A stretch of DNA of 64,000 nucleotides from Nostoc sp. MS1 (GTDB taxonomy: Bacteria > Cyanobacteriota > Cyanobacteriia > Cyanobacteriales > Nostocaceae), in contig NZ_AP023443.1 of NCBI RefSeq assembly GCF_019976755.1, positions 1 to 64,000 on the forward strand, given 5' to 3'. Below the pieces are notes generated by a model. That model searched no databases. It was not told the DNA's origin and was given only the letters and a program-made list of their open reading frames with translations. The translations under genes and the position numbers were made by a program. This document shows, in pieces, positions 8,397 through 17,163 of the stretch. How positions within the stretch are numbered: the first letter of the stretch is position 1; each line of letters begins with the position of its first letter.

Positions 8397-9190
8397 TATT
8401 TTCTTTTTCCTAAATCTAAATCGACAATTTCTGTAATTTCTAATCCAGACTTCCTGGCTAAATAAATTTTCTTAGACAGTTCACTAGTATTAGCAGGGAT
8501 ATACTCTGGATTATCAATTGATGAAACTTTGATGGTTTTATTAAAAGCAATTCCCCGACCTGAGTTATCATCACGGTCAAAAGTTACTAACGTCCCAATA
8601 AAATCTATCTCCCATTTGCCTTCTCTAATTTGTCGTGGATTAGAAATAAATCGGGGAATTAAAGATACTTGTGATTCTCCATTAAATAATCCATTAGGAG
8701 TGATTGATGCTAACTTCTTCAGAAATGCGGCTCTGAATCCTCCGTTTTCACTCAAAGCAAAAGCAGCATTGTAAGCTTTTTCAGCCACTCGGCTATTTGA
8801 TTTATTATCAATTCTGCCTACTTCTATGCCAGTATCTTGCTTTGTAATAGGTTCGCCCTTCTCGTTGAAGGTTTGTATTAAACCATCCCAGTTAAACATC
8901 TTGATGAATGTGTCTGAAACAAACTTTTTGATAACTTCATCAGACCTTTCTTTAGGATCTACTGCTCTAGCAGTAATCGTATCACCTGATGATAATTGTA
9001 TCAGGGCCAACTGTTTTCTATTTAAGGAAGAAATCGCGCCGTAATTGAGGAACTGTAAAATTAGAGATAACAATGCCATTGAGAATCCAGCTAGAGAAAT
9101 TATGCCTACTCTAGTTGTGACGTATTTGTTATAACTAAGCAGTTGCAATGGCTCTTTCTTGCCAGGAGAAGCTTTTTTAAGATTCAGCAT
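8396..9190 (-). CDS. VirB8-like inner-membrane assembly factor
   Basis: A bitopic protein: a short basic cytoplasmic N-terminus, one membrane segment (about 30-52 from the chosen start) and a ~200-residue periplasmic domain of mixed alpha/beta character, as in VirB8/TraE. I choose the ATG at 9190 (MLNLKKASPGKK), not the TTG at 9226, because the longer form would begin at the edge of a heptamer repeat and has no evident ribosome site. The stop codon overlaps the VirB10 start. The VirB8 call rests on topology, size and operon position, because sequence motifs are weak in this family. Confidence 0.6.
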   Translation of the reverse strand: MLNLKKASPGKKEPLQLLSYNKYVTTRVGIISLAGFSMALLSLILQFLNYGAISSLNRKQLALIQLSSGDTITARAVDPKERSDEVIKKFVSDTFIKMFNWDGLIQTFNEKGEPITKQDTGIEVGRIDNKSNSRVAEKAYNAAFALSENGGFRAAFLKKLASITPNGLFNGESQVSLIPRFISNPRQIREGKWEIDFIGTLVTFDRDDNSGRGIAFNKTIKVSSIDNPEYIPANTSELSKKIYLARKSGLEITEIVDLDLGKRK

Positions 9191-9223
9191 ATAAGAAACA
9201 AGTTGTAGGAAGTAGGGGTATAA

Positions 9224-9239
9224 CAATTCGCAATTCGCA
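9224..9239. repeat. Two-unit heptamer repeat
   Basis: CAATTCGCAATTCGCA, two units of the AATTCGC repeat, lies between the VirB6-like and VirB8-like genes. It has the same orientation as the tract at 4630-4655. Confidence 0.7.
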
Positions 9240-9300
9240 CTACCCCTTTAAGGAAGCAAGCTATGCAGTTCGTATTTGTAAAGCAGCTAATTTTATAGGC

Positions 9301-10401
9301 TCACTTAGCCATTTTTCCCACTAAACTGCCACCTTTAGTCACAATACCTTTGCTGACTTCAAGAGCAATACTACTGTAAGTTTCAGTCGCTTTATTAATT
9401 TGAGAAAGCACAGCAAGTCCACCACCAGCAGCCAAGCCAGCACTCAGGAATGGAGCCATTAAACCAATAGTAAAAAGGAAAAACATTGGCTGATAAGATT
9501 TAGAGTCAGCAATTAATTGTCCAGCAAAACCAACAATAATATTGAAGCAGAGTTTGCCTATTCCGATACTGAGATAACCAACAAGCCAAGAATAAATAGA
9601 TTTAGCTCCATAAGGTAATAAAGAACCTCCCACAGCAATAGGGCCAATTAATGCAGTAACAAGCATTGTTAACTCAATTGTCCATTGAAAAGCTCCATTC
9701 ATGCCTATCAATATAATTGAGATAATATCGGTAATAGTGGAACCAATTAGAGCATTAGTAGAAGATAAAATAATCTCTACAGGATTTTTTCGATCTTTAA
9801 TTGCTTCAATAGGCGCTTCAACTATATTATCAATCGCATCAATGAACCAGCCAAACGCCCCACCATTCTTATTAAATTGTTCTGGATAACTTTTTGTTAA
9901 TTTTTGTTTTGCTTGTTCAAGACAAGCTATGGCTTCTTCCGGTTTTAAAGATGAATTTCTACATTTTTGTATCTCTAAACCAATTGCACTACGAGCTGCT
10001 TCAGTTATTAATGATTTTTGGTATGCTTCTCTCAGATTAGTCTCAGCAGCAGTGTATTTTAAAACTGTACTGTTAATGTTATTGATATAGTTTCTTACAC
10101 CTAAGATAGAATTACCTAAGACTTTACCATTATTTGATAGCAAAACTATAACTATTAGAGGCCAAATAAAATCTGTATAAGCACGCTGCTCGTCACCACT
10201 CATCATCTTTTTAGTCCATTCCACAATAAAAAAGGTTAAAGTTGCTACGGCAAATAATGCGCCAACTCTACACATAGCTGTATAAACTCCCCCATCCAAA
10301 GTTCTTACCCATAAATCATTAAAACCAGTAGCAACTGCATCAGCATTTTGTTGAGCTTGTATAACTAACTCACTACCATTGAGTTTGGCTAATAAGTACA
10401 T
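9301..10401 (-). CDS. VirB6/TrbL-like polytopic membrane protein
   Basis: 366 residues with several membrane segments: ~45-62, ~78-92, ~215-240, ~245-262, ~270-298 and ~306-340. A ~90-residue soluble loop (~115-205) lies between the second and third. The last segments are Gly/Ala-rich (SAGLAAGGGLAVLS). This is the plan of VirB6/TrbL, which forms the inner-membrane channel. A 313-bp non-coding gap separates it from the VirB5-like gene upstream, the only large break in the operon, so it may have its own promoter. No sequence motif decides the family. Confidence 0.65.
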   Translation of the reverse strand: MYLLAKLNGSELVIQAQQNADAVATGFNDLWVRTLDGGVYTAMCRVGALFAVATLTFFIVEWTKKMMSGDEQRAYTDFIWPLIVIVLLSNNGKVLGNSILGVRNYINNINSTVLKYTAAETNLREAYQKSLITEAARSAIGLEIQKCRNSSLKPEEAIACLEQAKQKLTKSYPEQFNKNGGAFGWFIDAIDNIVEAPIEAIKDRKNPVEIILSSTNALIGSTITDIISIILIGMNGAFQWTIELTMLVTALIGPIAVGGSLLPYGAKSIYSWLVGYLSIGIGKLCFNIIVGFAGQLIADSKSYQPMFFLFTIGLMAPFLSAGLAAGGGLAVLSQINKATETYSSIALEVSKGIVTKGGSLVGKMAK

Positions 10402-10714
10402 TAGTTAAGTTCCTTTTATTCAAAAAAAATCTCATCTAAGACAAACGTATTTTTACTTATGATTTACAGCCATTTTTGAAAAATGCGCGAAAGAATAAAT
10501 ACATATTGATATTTAGTATCAAGAGTTAATAACTCATTTTGATTAACTTAATGTCAATTTATTTTTCGATTTCAGGCAAAATAAAACGTCTGTATTACCT
10601 AAGCTGTGACAAATAGAAATAAACTGGGGTAATCTTGAATCACTTTTGGAGAATAAGGATTATCTAATTCTTATAAAGAGAACTCAAGAATTACCCTAGC
10701 TTTAGTTACCGAGT
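10402..10714. other. Non-coding gap inside the transfer operon
   Basis: AT-rich and without a credible gene. An imperfect inverted repeat (GGGTAATCTTGA near 10627-10638 and CTCAAGAATTACCC at 10683-10696) could fold with a ~45-base loop on the nascent leftward transcript, just after the VirB5-like gene. It may be an attenuator or a processing site. No T-run follows it. Confidence 0.35.
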
Positions 10715-11434
10715 TTACTCACTATAAGCAGGATCTAACACAGCATTTAGTGCTAATTCATGAAATAAAGAAAGAGTTCCTTCCTTTTCAATAATTTCCT
10801 GCTGACGTTGGGAGTCAAGGTGTTCGGCCACTTGCGTTAGCATCAAGTTAGAGTAAGCATTGTCCTGTCGGGCAGATAAAGAATCAGTGCGTTGTTCTGC
10901 CAGCATGGAAACAATTAAGCCATTCTGAGCCGCGATCGCTTTAAGTACGTTCTGAGAAGCATCCATGTTCTGAGCTTCATCAGCAATACTTTTCGCTTGC
11001 TGGGCGATTTGAGCAGTAGTATCAATTTTTTCTTGAGTTTGTTGTTGCCCACTTCTGCTGACGATGCTGGAGACAGAAGCCAGAGTTAGTTGACGCTCTA
11101 GTTGTTGTGCATTTTGTTGAGCTACCGGATAAGAATAATCATCCTTAAGCGAATCCTTCAACTGATCAGCTGAAGCAATAGGGTCAGGCGCACCCAATTG
11201 TCCGATAGAACTATCAATTGCGGCGATAGCATCTGTTTTGATCCCAGCCCAACTGATATTAATTTTCTCCTTAGCATCATCTTGGATTTTGGAAAGCTCA
11301 GTTTGAAAATCTGAGACAATGGAACTAAAAAAATCATTAATGCTGATGCCATAACTAGGTGCAGCGATAAATAAACTGCCAAAAGTAGTAGCAGCTATCG
11401 CACTAATGGTTAATTTTTTCATGATTGGTTTCAT
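10715..11434 (-). CDS. VirB5/TrbJ-like secreted coiled-coil protein
   Basis: 239 residues with a signal peptide (KKLTISAIAATTFGSLFIAA, cleavage near APSYG). The mature protein is helical, Gln/Ala-rich and without cysteine. Its C-terminal part (SARQDNAYSNLMLTQVAEHL) recalls the VirB5/TrbJ family, minor pilus components found in the same operon position. The start is three bases after the VirB4 stop codon. An internal ATG at 11422 is an alternative start. The call is from position, signal peptide and helical composition. Confidence 0.55.
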   Translation of the reverse strand: MKPIMKKLTISAIAATTFGSLFIAAPSYGISINDFFSSIVSDFQTELSKIQDDAKEKINISWAGIKTDAIAAIDSSIGQLGAPDPIASADQLKDSLKDDYSYPVAQQNAQQLERQLTLASVSSIVSRSGQQQTQEKIDTTAQIAQQAKSIADEAQNMDASQNVLKAIAAQNGLIVSMLAEQRTDSLSARQDNAYSNLMLTQVAEHLDSQRQQEIIEKEGTLSLFHELALNAVLDPAYSE

Positions 11435-11437
11435 GAC

Positions 11438-14257
11438 TTACGCTACCTGCTGTGAATTTGATTTTAAAATCAACCTTTTAGCCAAGTCTGATAAATTTTC
11501 TCCCCGAATCATCCTGATGTAATCCTCACTAAATTTGACTAACCCAAGCAGAGGATTATCTTTGTATTCTTTGAGAAACAGACTGCGTAATTCCTGCTCA
11601 TTAGGATTATTAGCAACGGAAGCTAATAAGCAGTAAGCCGGATAGTATCTACAGAATGTGAGTTTGCCATTATCATCTAAGAGCCAATTAGAATAAATCC
11701 CCTCCTTTTTCGGATAAAAAGCTTCTGTACTGTTGACCCTAATAATTTCAGTGGGATATTTAAAGCGAACAATAAACGGATCAACAGCCGATGATTGAAT
11801 CCTGCCTACTAAGCGTGTAGTCATATTGCTAAATATCTTCTGTGCGGCTTTAGTTTGGTATATAGTCTCAGCTTCTTGAGCCGAAAGTATGACGCGAATA
11901 CCAGACTTAGCACCGTTGGCACATAATCGCCCAATCAACTCAGCGATCGCGTCAAATTGAAATAAAATTGGCGCTTCATCAAGGAAGAATATCGAAGCTT
12001 TTGATGAGAGTGCGCGGCGTAATGCAGCAGCGTAAGCACTAAGAGCAAGTATCGCTGCATCAGCCTCACTTGATAAATTACGTAAAGCAAAAACCAATAA
12101 TTTGGCATTAGTTCTAAAGCTAGATGGGCGTGAGATTGATTGTCCGACCCTGGTATTTAACCAATAATTTATTCTCAGCCTAATCTGATTTAATGCTTCA
12201 CTAATCTCTTGGCTATTACTGGCAATAGAATCTAACTGTATAAAAGCTGGAGAACAGAAGTTATAAAAATCTAATAGTGTCGGAGTTTCGTTCCATTCCT
12301 TACTACCAAACCCATTTTGTATTGCTAGTTTATAACGTAATTTAATCTCATCATCATTAAAAAACGTTTTCAATGTTAAAGCAATAATTGACTCAATGTT
12401 GGTGATCATTGAGGGGCTAACACCAATCATGCTCGTCCCGATCACCATTGTCATCAGCACAGAGGAGAGAAATTCTTTGAAATCGTTCAATCGCTCATTT
12501 CTTATTTCTGCATCCAGAGAGCGCAAATCAGGAAGTTCAAAAAGATTGTTTGACTCTTTGGAGATGTCAAAGTATGCCCCATCAAGACCCAGTAGATTGG
12601 TGTAATCGGTGAAAGTGGATGTACCGTCTGGTTTGGGATAATCTAGCGCCACCACGGGAATATCTTGTGCAAGTGCAGGTGTAAGAATACCTGCCACCAG
12701 TACAGATTTACCTGAGCGAGTTGCACCAAACACCGCTAAATTTTTATGGTTTTGGTATAAATCCAGGTGTACAGGTGTGCCACCCTCAGAGGCTATTAGC
12801 TCAAATCCAGTGAGATCGCCTGTAGCAGTCCGAATCAATGGCATCAGCCCTGGTGCTTCCGAACTGAAGTAAGGTAATCGGCGGTTGAATGGTTTAGTTA
12901 ACAGTGGCTCCCACACCATAGGACAGCACTGCAACCATATCTTCCAGGCACACTCACATTCTCTATCAACTACGGCTGGACGCAAGAAATAGCTGGCAAG
13001 ATATCTGCAAGCTTCATCCAATTCTCTAGTGGTGTTACGGTGAACGAGAAAAGCTACTGCTGTATGTACGACGACACTACCTTTATATATTGTCTTCTGT
13101 GCCTCTACCGCTTCCTCAATATTCATGCCTGACTTGACATCAATATTTCCTTTCTCTGTGGATAAAGAAGTGCTAGTGATTGACTGTTTAGTAATGCGTT
13201 GCAGGTTAGTTTTAGAGATAGTTTGGTTTGCCTTTGTTAACTGACAAATCACCTCAGTATCAGAAATATTATCTCTAGAAATTAGTTCCCACAGATAGCG
13301 TAGTTGTGCTTGTTCGTCATACCAACCCCCTGGCTTTTGGCTGAAGTTGAGCGCCCCAATATATTTATCTTGAATTTTTACCCATTTCCTATCGAAAAAT
13401 GGTACAGACTCTTCGTTCTCCAACATTAAATGACGGATATGAAAATCACTTGTTTGAGTTTCTACTAATCCATCTATAGAGTCGATTTTTAAAGGGTTAG
13501 GAATCGCTGGGGGAGTAGAGTGATTAAACTGTTGCCAAATGACTGACCAGATTTCTTCAGGGCTTAAAGCTCTAACTCCTAACTTCATCTTGTTACCAAG
13601 AATAGCTGACCACTGTAAAAATCCATCAGTAAATGAATTTTGCAGAATGTTTTCTATTCTTGTATTATTTATGGCATGAATTTCGCCTGTAAATGAAAAC
13701 CAGCCCTTTTCTAATTTCCTAATAATAGATTCTATAAAATCATGAGAGCGTTCATCGTCAGCCACTACAGTATAAGTACACCATAGCCTGAGAAACTTAT
13801 TCTTTCTAATCCCGCTCTGTGTCAGTTCTTTGGTTCTTAATCTCTCACTACGAATCAATAATTTTAATTGGTCAATAGAGCAATTAGATTCTAAATGTGA
13901 TAGTTCTTGCTGTCTGCTGTAGTCGGAAGTAAACGAACCTAAATGTATTGTTAAGCTTTCGCCTTCTGGAATTTCTTTTAGTCCCGCTTCTATCCCCTCA
14001 AAAATCGCTAACATTTGTTCTGTTGGTAAGTTCGGATGCACCCCCAAGCAATCAAAGCCGAATTTAATCTGAATACTTTCACCCTTTTTTAGAATTAATG
14101 CTCCTATACCCTGTCTTCCTCCCAAGCTCAGATCACATATCCCTGCCAAGTGAATAATATCCTCAAAAGGAGTGAGCATTTTGACAACGCTAATTTGCTC
14201 ATTTTCTAACTTACCTTTCCCTAATTTATCTTTAACCTTTTTAGAAGACTTTGACAT
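11438..14257 (-). CDS. virB4: VirB4/TraC-type conjugation ATPase
   Basis: 939 residues, the length expected for a VirB4/TraC ATPase that powers pilus assembly and transfer. A Walker A motif, FGATRSGKSVLVAG, lies near residue 508. A Walker B motif, ASIFFLDEAP, is near 752, and a 'LSAQEAETIYQ' segment after it corresponds to the conserved glutamine motif. The N-terminal ~450 residues are divergent, as is usual. It lies between the VirB3-like and VirB5-like genes. No VirB11 ATPase gene was seen in the operon, so VirB4 and VirD4 appear to be the only transfer ATPases here. Confidence 0.9.
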   Translation of the reverse strand: MSKSSKKVKDKLGKGKLENEQISVVKMLTPFEDIIHLAGICDLSLGGRQGIGALILKKGESIQIKFGFDCLGVHPNLPTEQMLAIFEGIEAGLKEIPEGESLTIHLGSFTSDYSRQQELSHLESNCSIDQLKLLIRSERLRTKELTQSGIRKNKFLRLWCTYTVVADDERSHDFIESIIRKLEKGWFSFTGEIHAINNTRIENILQNSFTDGFLQWSAILGNKMKLGVRALSPEEIWSVIWQQFNHSTPPAIPNPLKIDSIDGLVETQTSDFHIRHLMLENEESVPFFDRKWVKIQDKYIGALNFSQKPGGWYDEQAQLRYLWELISRDNISDTEVICQLTKANQTISKTNLQRITKQSITSTSLSTEKGNIDVKSGMNIEEAVEAQKTIYKGSVVVHTAVAFLVHRNTTRELDEACRYLASYFLRPAVVDRECECAWKIWLQCCPMVWEPLLTKPFNRRLPYFSSEAPGLMPLIRTATGDLTGFELIASEGGTPVHLDLYQNHKNLAVFGATRSGKSVLVAGILTPALAQDIPVVALDYPKPDGTSTFTDYTNLLGLDGAYFDISKESNNLFELPDLRSLDAEIRNERLNDFKEFLSSVLMTMVIGTSMIGVSPSMITNIESIIALTLKTFFNDDEIKLRYKLAIQNGFGSKEWNETPTLLDFYNFCSPAFIQLDSIASNSQEISEALNQIRLRINYWLNTRVGQSISRPSSFRTNAKLLVFALRNLSSEADAAILALSAYAAALRRALSSKASIFFLDEAPILFQFDAIAELIGRLCANGAKSGIRVILSAQEAETIYQTKAAQKIFSNMTTRLVGRIQSSAVDPFIVRFKYPTEIIRVNSTEAFYPKKEGIYSNWLLDDNGKLTFCRYYPAYCLLASVANNPNEQELRSLFLKEYKDNPLLGLVKFSEDYIRMIRGENLSDLAKRLILKSNSQQVA

Positions 14258-14282
14258 AACTTTATTAATAGCTGAAATTTAA

Positions 14283-14624
14283 CTAGAACTCAGAACTTGT
14301 TTTTCTTTCAACTTCCAACTTCCGACTTTCGACTTCCGACTTCTGCTCTATTGGTTGATGTTTCATATATCCGCGACTAATTCGAGGAGTCGCAACAAAT
14401 TTACCGAAGAAATCGCCCTTTGTAGATATCGTCCACCACGAAGCCCATCCCCAGGCGATCGCTAAAAGCGTAGCTAACCAACTTGCTTTGAGTAGATAAT
14501 TGAACAGAAATACATTTCCTACTGCTATCAATGTCCAAGGAAATATTTGGTCGGCGGGAAATGGCCCTAGTCTTGGTCTTTCTCCTAAAATTCTATTTAC
14601 TGTGCGAAAACGTTGTTGTGTCAT
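14283..14624 (-). CDS. VirB3/TraL-like small membrane protein
   Basis: 113 residues from the ATG at 14624 (MTQQRFRTVNRILG), chosen because GAGG lies six bases upstream; a TTG start at 14669 would be longer. There are one or two membrane segments (~30-65: FPWTLIAVGNVFLFNYLLKA and WLATLLAIAWGWASWW). Small size, two adjacent hydrophobic segments and a position just before virB4 suit VirB3/TraL. The last ~20 residues (KSEVESRKLEVERK) are encoded by a five-unit heptamer repeat and are probably an acquired tail. Confidence 0.6.
   Translation of the reverse strand: MTQQRFRTVNRILGERPRLGPFPADQIFPWTLIAVGNVFLFNYLLKASWLATLLAIAWGWASWWTISTKGDFFGKFVATPRISRGYMKHQPIEQKSEVESRKLEVERKTSSEF
14311..14345. repeat. 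Five heptamers encoding a protein tail
   Basis: Five tandem ACTTCCG-type heptamers (ACTTCCA, ACTTCCG, ACTTTCG, ACTTCCG, ACTTCTG) form the 3' coding end of the VirB3-like gene. A related tract of four AGAAGTC-type heptamers is upstream of the same gene at 14698-14725. Confidence 0.75.
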
Positions 14625-14860
14625 ATATTCCCTCATCATTTTATTTGTTAAAGTCTGCAACAAATACAAATAAAAACTTGATTTGTTGTAAGGATTCAGA
14701 AGTCAGAAATTAGAAGTCAGAAGGAAAGCAATATCAAAATATTAAGGATTTATCAAATATTATGAATATCCTGATTTACCTCAACATTCTTACCTATTCT
14801 GACTCCTGACTTCTGGGTGCTAAATTCTTACGATTTGTATTTGTTGCTAGATATATCCTA

Positions 14861-15466
14861 TTAACCCCCTGCTCCTCCTGTTCCGACAATCAATGTAGTA
14901 ATTAAATCGCCACAAAAAACTGCCAAAACTATAATTAATGGAGTTCTTGCTAGCGACTGCCAATCTTCATCGTTGCGGGCCGCTTGAATAATCCTCACTA
15001 AACTAATCCCAACATATAAAAGGAATAAACCTCTTAATACATTGAAGAATAATTCAATAACTGTGTCTATTTGGTTGCCAGCACCACCACCAGCCGGAGC
15101 AAAAGCCTGTTTCATCCAAGTTTCAGCGCCATTAAAAAACTGAGCATTAGCTGGAGCAGACGCAAAATCCAGCACACAAATCACTGCTAACAATGCAAAC
15201 AAAATAGCATAGAGGTTAACTCCATACTTTCGTTGCACTTTATCGAAGTTCGTCAATAAGTAATTAGCCTGCTTTGGTAGTGCAATGATCATTGCCGCAC
15301 CAATCATACCCCCACCCAGCATAATGTTGTGGATTGACATGGATGCTATCATCAACACACCTGTTACTCCCATGAGTGCGAGTGTGCCGTTTTTCATAGA
15401 GTTATTTTTTGTTGGAGAGAGGGTTGCTGTTGCCGCTTCAACTTCGTATCTGTATGAAGTACGCAT
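14861..15466 (-). CDS. VirB2-like pilin candidate, first gene of transfer operon
   Basis: 201 residues with two N-terminal hydrophobic segments (~28-65), a basic stretch, another segment ending in FASAPANAQFF (~101-111, a signal-peptidase-like site), a Gly-rich loop (AFAPAGGGAGNQ) and two further membrane helices (~135-195). The part after ANAQ, with two helices and a short loop, looks like a VirB2/TrbC pilin. The preceding 100 residues are unusually long for a pilin leader. AGGAG lies 11 bases before the ATG at 15466; a second ATG at 15397 is possible. It is promoter-proximal in the operon, as virB2 usually is. Confidence 0.5.
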   Translation of the reverse strand: MRTSYRYEVEAATATLSPTKNNSMKNGTLALMGVTGVLMIASMSIHNIMLGGGMIGAAMIIALPKQANYLLTNFDKVQRKYGVNLYAILFALLAVICVLDFASAPANAQFFNGAETWMKQAFAPAGGGAGNQIDTVIELFFNVLRGLFLLYVGISLVRIIQAARNDEDWQSLARTPLIIVLAVFCGDLITTLIVGTGGAGG

Positions 15467-15783
15467 CTGGTTTCGTTCTCCTGAACGATTTAATGAGGAA
15501 TACGCACATTCTTTAATAAGTCAACCCCAAAATCGAGGTACTCTGGTACTGAAAAAAACAGAACCCAGGTACTGCTATAATATTAATCACTAAGACATTC
15601 TAAGTATATATAAAATAAATCCCTTAACGGTAGGGGTTATATTTGCAAACACTGCATTCAAATCATTTTAATAGTATAAATATTTTGCAAATACTCTCAG
15701 TATATGTAAAAAGGGGGTATTGAATTTTTTGTAATTTTATGATATTGGACTCTTGATTAAAAAAGGTAGTAGCAACTTAAAAA
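15467..15783. promoter_or_regulatory. Intergenic region before the transfer operon
   Basis: 317 bp between the recombinase stop and the transfer operon start. It must hold the operon promoter unless the operon is read through from the recombinase. It contains a stem-loop with an A/T-tract loop at 15536-15575, one of three related copies in the window, and AT-rich sequence around 15600-15780. No promoter boxes are convincing by eye. Confidence 0.4.
15536..15575. repeat. Stem-loop with A-tract loop, copy 1 of 3
   Basis: The core GGTACTGAAAAAAACAG is flanked by imperfectly complementary arms (CTCTGGTACTG and AACCCAGGTACT). It shares core and arms with 19984-20022 and 29204-29248. Confidence 0.55.
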
Positions 15784-16743
15784 TTAAAAGGAATTTTCAT
15801 AGAGGAAGTTGAGACATTCAACAGCTTTGCGTTTAGCAGTTTCAGAACGCAAGTCATACTTTTGAGTGGTAGCTAGATTAACATGACCTGCTAATTGACT
15901 GACTGTCAAAACATCAATGCCTGATTCCAGCAGTCTGGTGATAAATGTCCGTCGAAAATCGTGCGGACTAAAGGGTTTAATTCCGGCATTGGCAGCACGT
16001 TTTTGACAAATCGCCATGACTGCTTGATCTGTTAAATGTTGAACATGAATGTGTCCACCACGCTTGACTGGACAAATTAAAGCTCCTGACGATTTTCCCC
16101 TGATTGTCAACCAATCATTCAAAATAGCAACAGCCCCAGGAGGCAAGTATACTCTGCGTGATTTTCCTCCTTTACCCTGCCGCACTTTTAATGAATTATC
16201 TTCACGGTTAAAATCATTCATTTCTAGGGCTACTGCCTCAGACCTTCGCAATCCACAACTACTTAAAATTCCTATAAGTGCTGCATCTCTGATGCCAATT
16301 ACATTATCTTGGTGACAATTGCGTAACAGGGAAATAATTTCTTCTGGCTTGATTAATCTTCCTGGCAATCCTGAATCACCACGCACACTTTTGAGGTCTA
16401 TTGCATTCTGGTAATCTTGTGCGCTGATGAACCCCAAGCGTAAACTTTCCTTTAGCACTCGCCTCATGGCACAAAGCATTCTATTAGTTGTTGCTGGCGA
16501 ATACTGCTCAATGAATATAGCTCTGATTGCTGCTGTGTGCTGGTAGCGTAATTTTGACCAATCTAAGGACATTGCATCGCATTGGTTGCTAGTTAGCAAT
16601 CGTGCAATTACATTCAATGCCTTTTCCATCGTCCGTCGTGAAGTGGGACTCAAACTCGACAAGTACACTGCCGCCGGATGAAGCGTCAACGGCAGTGGCG
16701 TGGACAACACTAAATCGATTTGCCTTGTTGTGTCTTCTCCCAT
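15784..16743 (-). CDS. Tyrosine recombinase (XerC/D-like integrase)
   Basis: 319 residues. The N-terminal SAM-like DNA-binding domain covers ~25-110. The catalytic domain has the full active site: Arg in SSCGLRRSEAV, Lys in GKGGKSRRVYL, HDFRR (His-x-x-Arg), LAGHVNL (His) and TTQKYD (Tyr nucleophile). It could resolve plasmid multimers or catalyse site-specific integration or excision. It points away from the MOBV/AAA block and towards the transfer operon. A candidate recognition site, an inverted repeat at 16923-16966, lies ~180 bp upstream. Confidence 0.9.
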   Translation of the reverse strand: MGEDTTRQIDLVLSTPLPLTLHPAAVYLSSLSPTSRRTMEKALNVIARLLTSNQCDAMSLDWSKLRYQHTAAIRAIFIEQYSPATTNRMLCAMRRVLKESLRLGFISAQDYQNAIDLKSVRGDSGLPGRLIKPEEIISLLRNCHQDNVIGIRDAALIGILSSCGLRRSEAVALEMNDFNREDNSLKVRQGKGGKSRRVYLPPGAVAILNDWLTIRGKSSGALICPVKRGGHIHVQHLTDQAVMAICQKRAANAGIKPFSPHDFRRTFITRLLESGIDVLTVSQLAGHVNLATTQKYDLRSETAKRKAVECLNFLYENSF

Positions 16744-17162
16744 GATCCGTACTAGCTACCTGATAAAAACAGATAGCTTAGATCCTCATTCTCCCACCAA
16801 TTGGATGACAACCCAAGCCCGATCACCTACGGTGGGCAGAACAACATCGCTTGACTTACTTTTTCCTTTTCTGGGTAAGCCTGCTATCAATTAACACACA
16901 ATTCCCGATCAACTGTACAAGCGAAAAATAGTTTTGGTAAACTGTCATTTTCATAAACTATTTTTCCAGACATTTTCCAAAACCCTTATACACCTTTAGT
17001 TGTGTTAGCACATCATTTTTTACCTATTTTTTGTAAAAATCTAACTAAATTTAGGATTATACGCAGCAAGTTGTTAATATATGTATCTGAATTAACATAA
17101 ATTTTGCCGCTAGTTTTTCATATAGCGATCAGCGCGAGCTGGGCGCTCTGCGCCATCGCCAT
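16744..17162. other. Non-coding region upstream of the recombinase
   Basis: About 420 bp with no credible gene. It holds the inverted repeat at 16923-16966, an AT-rich stretch (about 16990-17100) that is a likely place for the recombinase promoter, and a dispersed GATGGCG...TGATCGC repeat at 17124-17163 next to the stop of the Mrr-like gene. Confidence 0.45.
16923..16966. promoter_or_regulatory. Inverted repeat, possible recombination site or operator
   Basis: GAAAAATAGTTT (16923-16934) and AAACTATTTTTC (16955-16966) are perfect 12-bp complements separated by 20 bases that include a TGGTAAACTGTC stretch. Arms around a short spacer next to a tyrosine-recombinase gene fit a crossover site. An operator is equally possible. 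Confidence 0.4.
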
Positions 17163-17163
17163 C
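17124..17163. repeat. Dispersed GATGGCG...TGATCGC repeat
   Basis: Read on the minus strand it begins GATGGCGATGGCGCAGAGCG and ends GCTGATCGCT. The same ends and core occur in the repeat that breaks the ABC-transporter gene (25965-25997), and a more distant copy is at 24767-24796. Confidence 0.55.
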
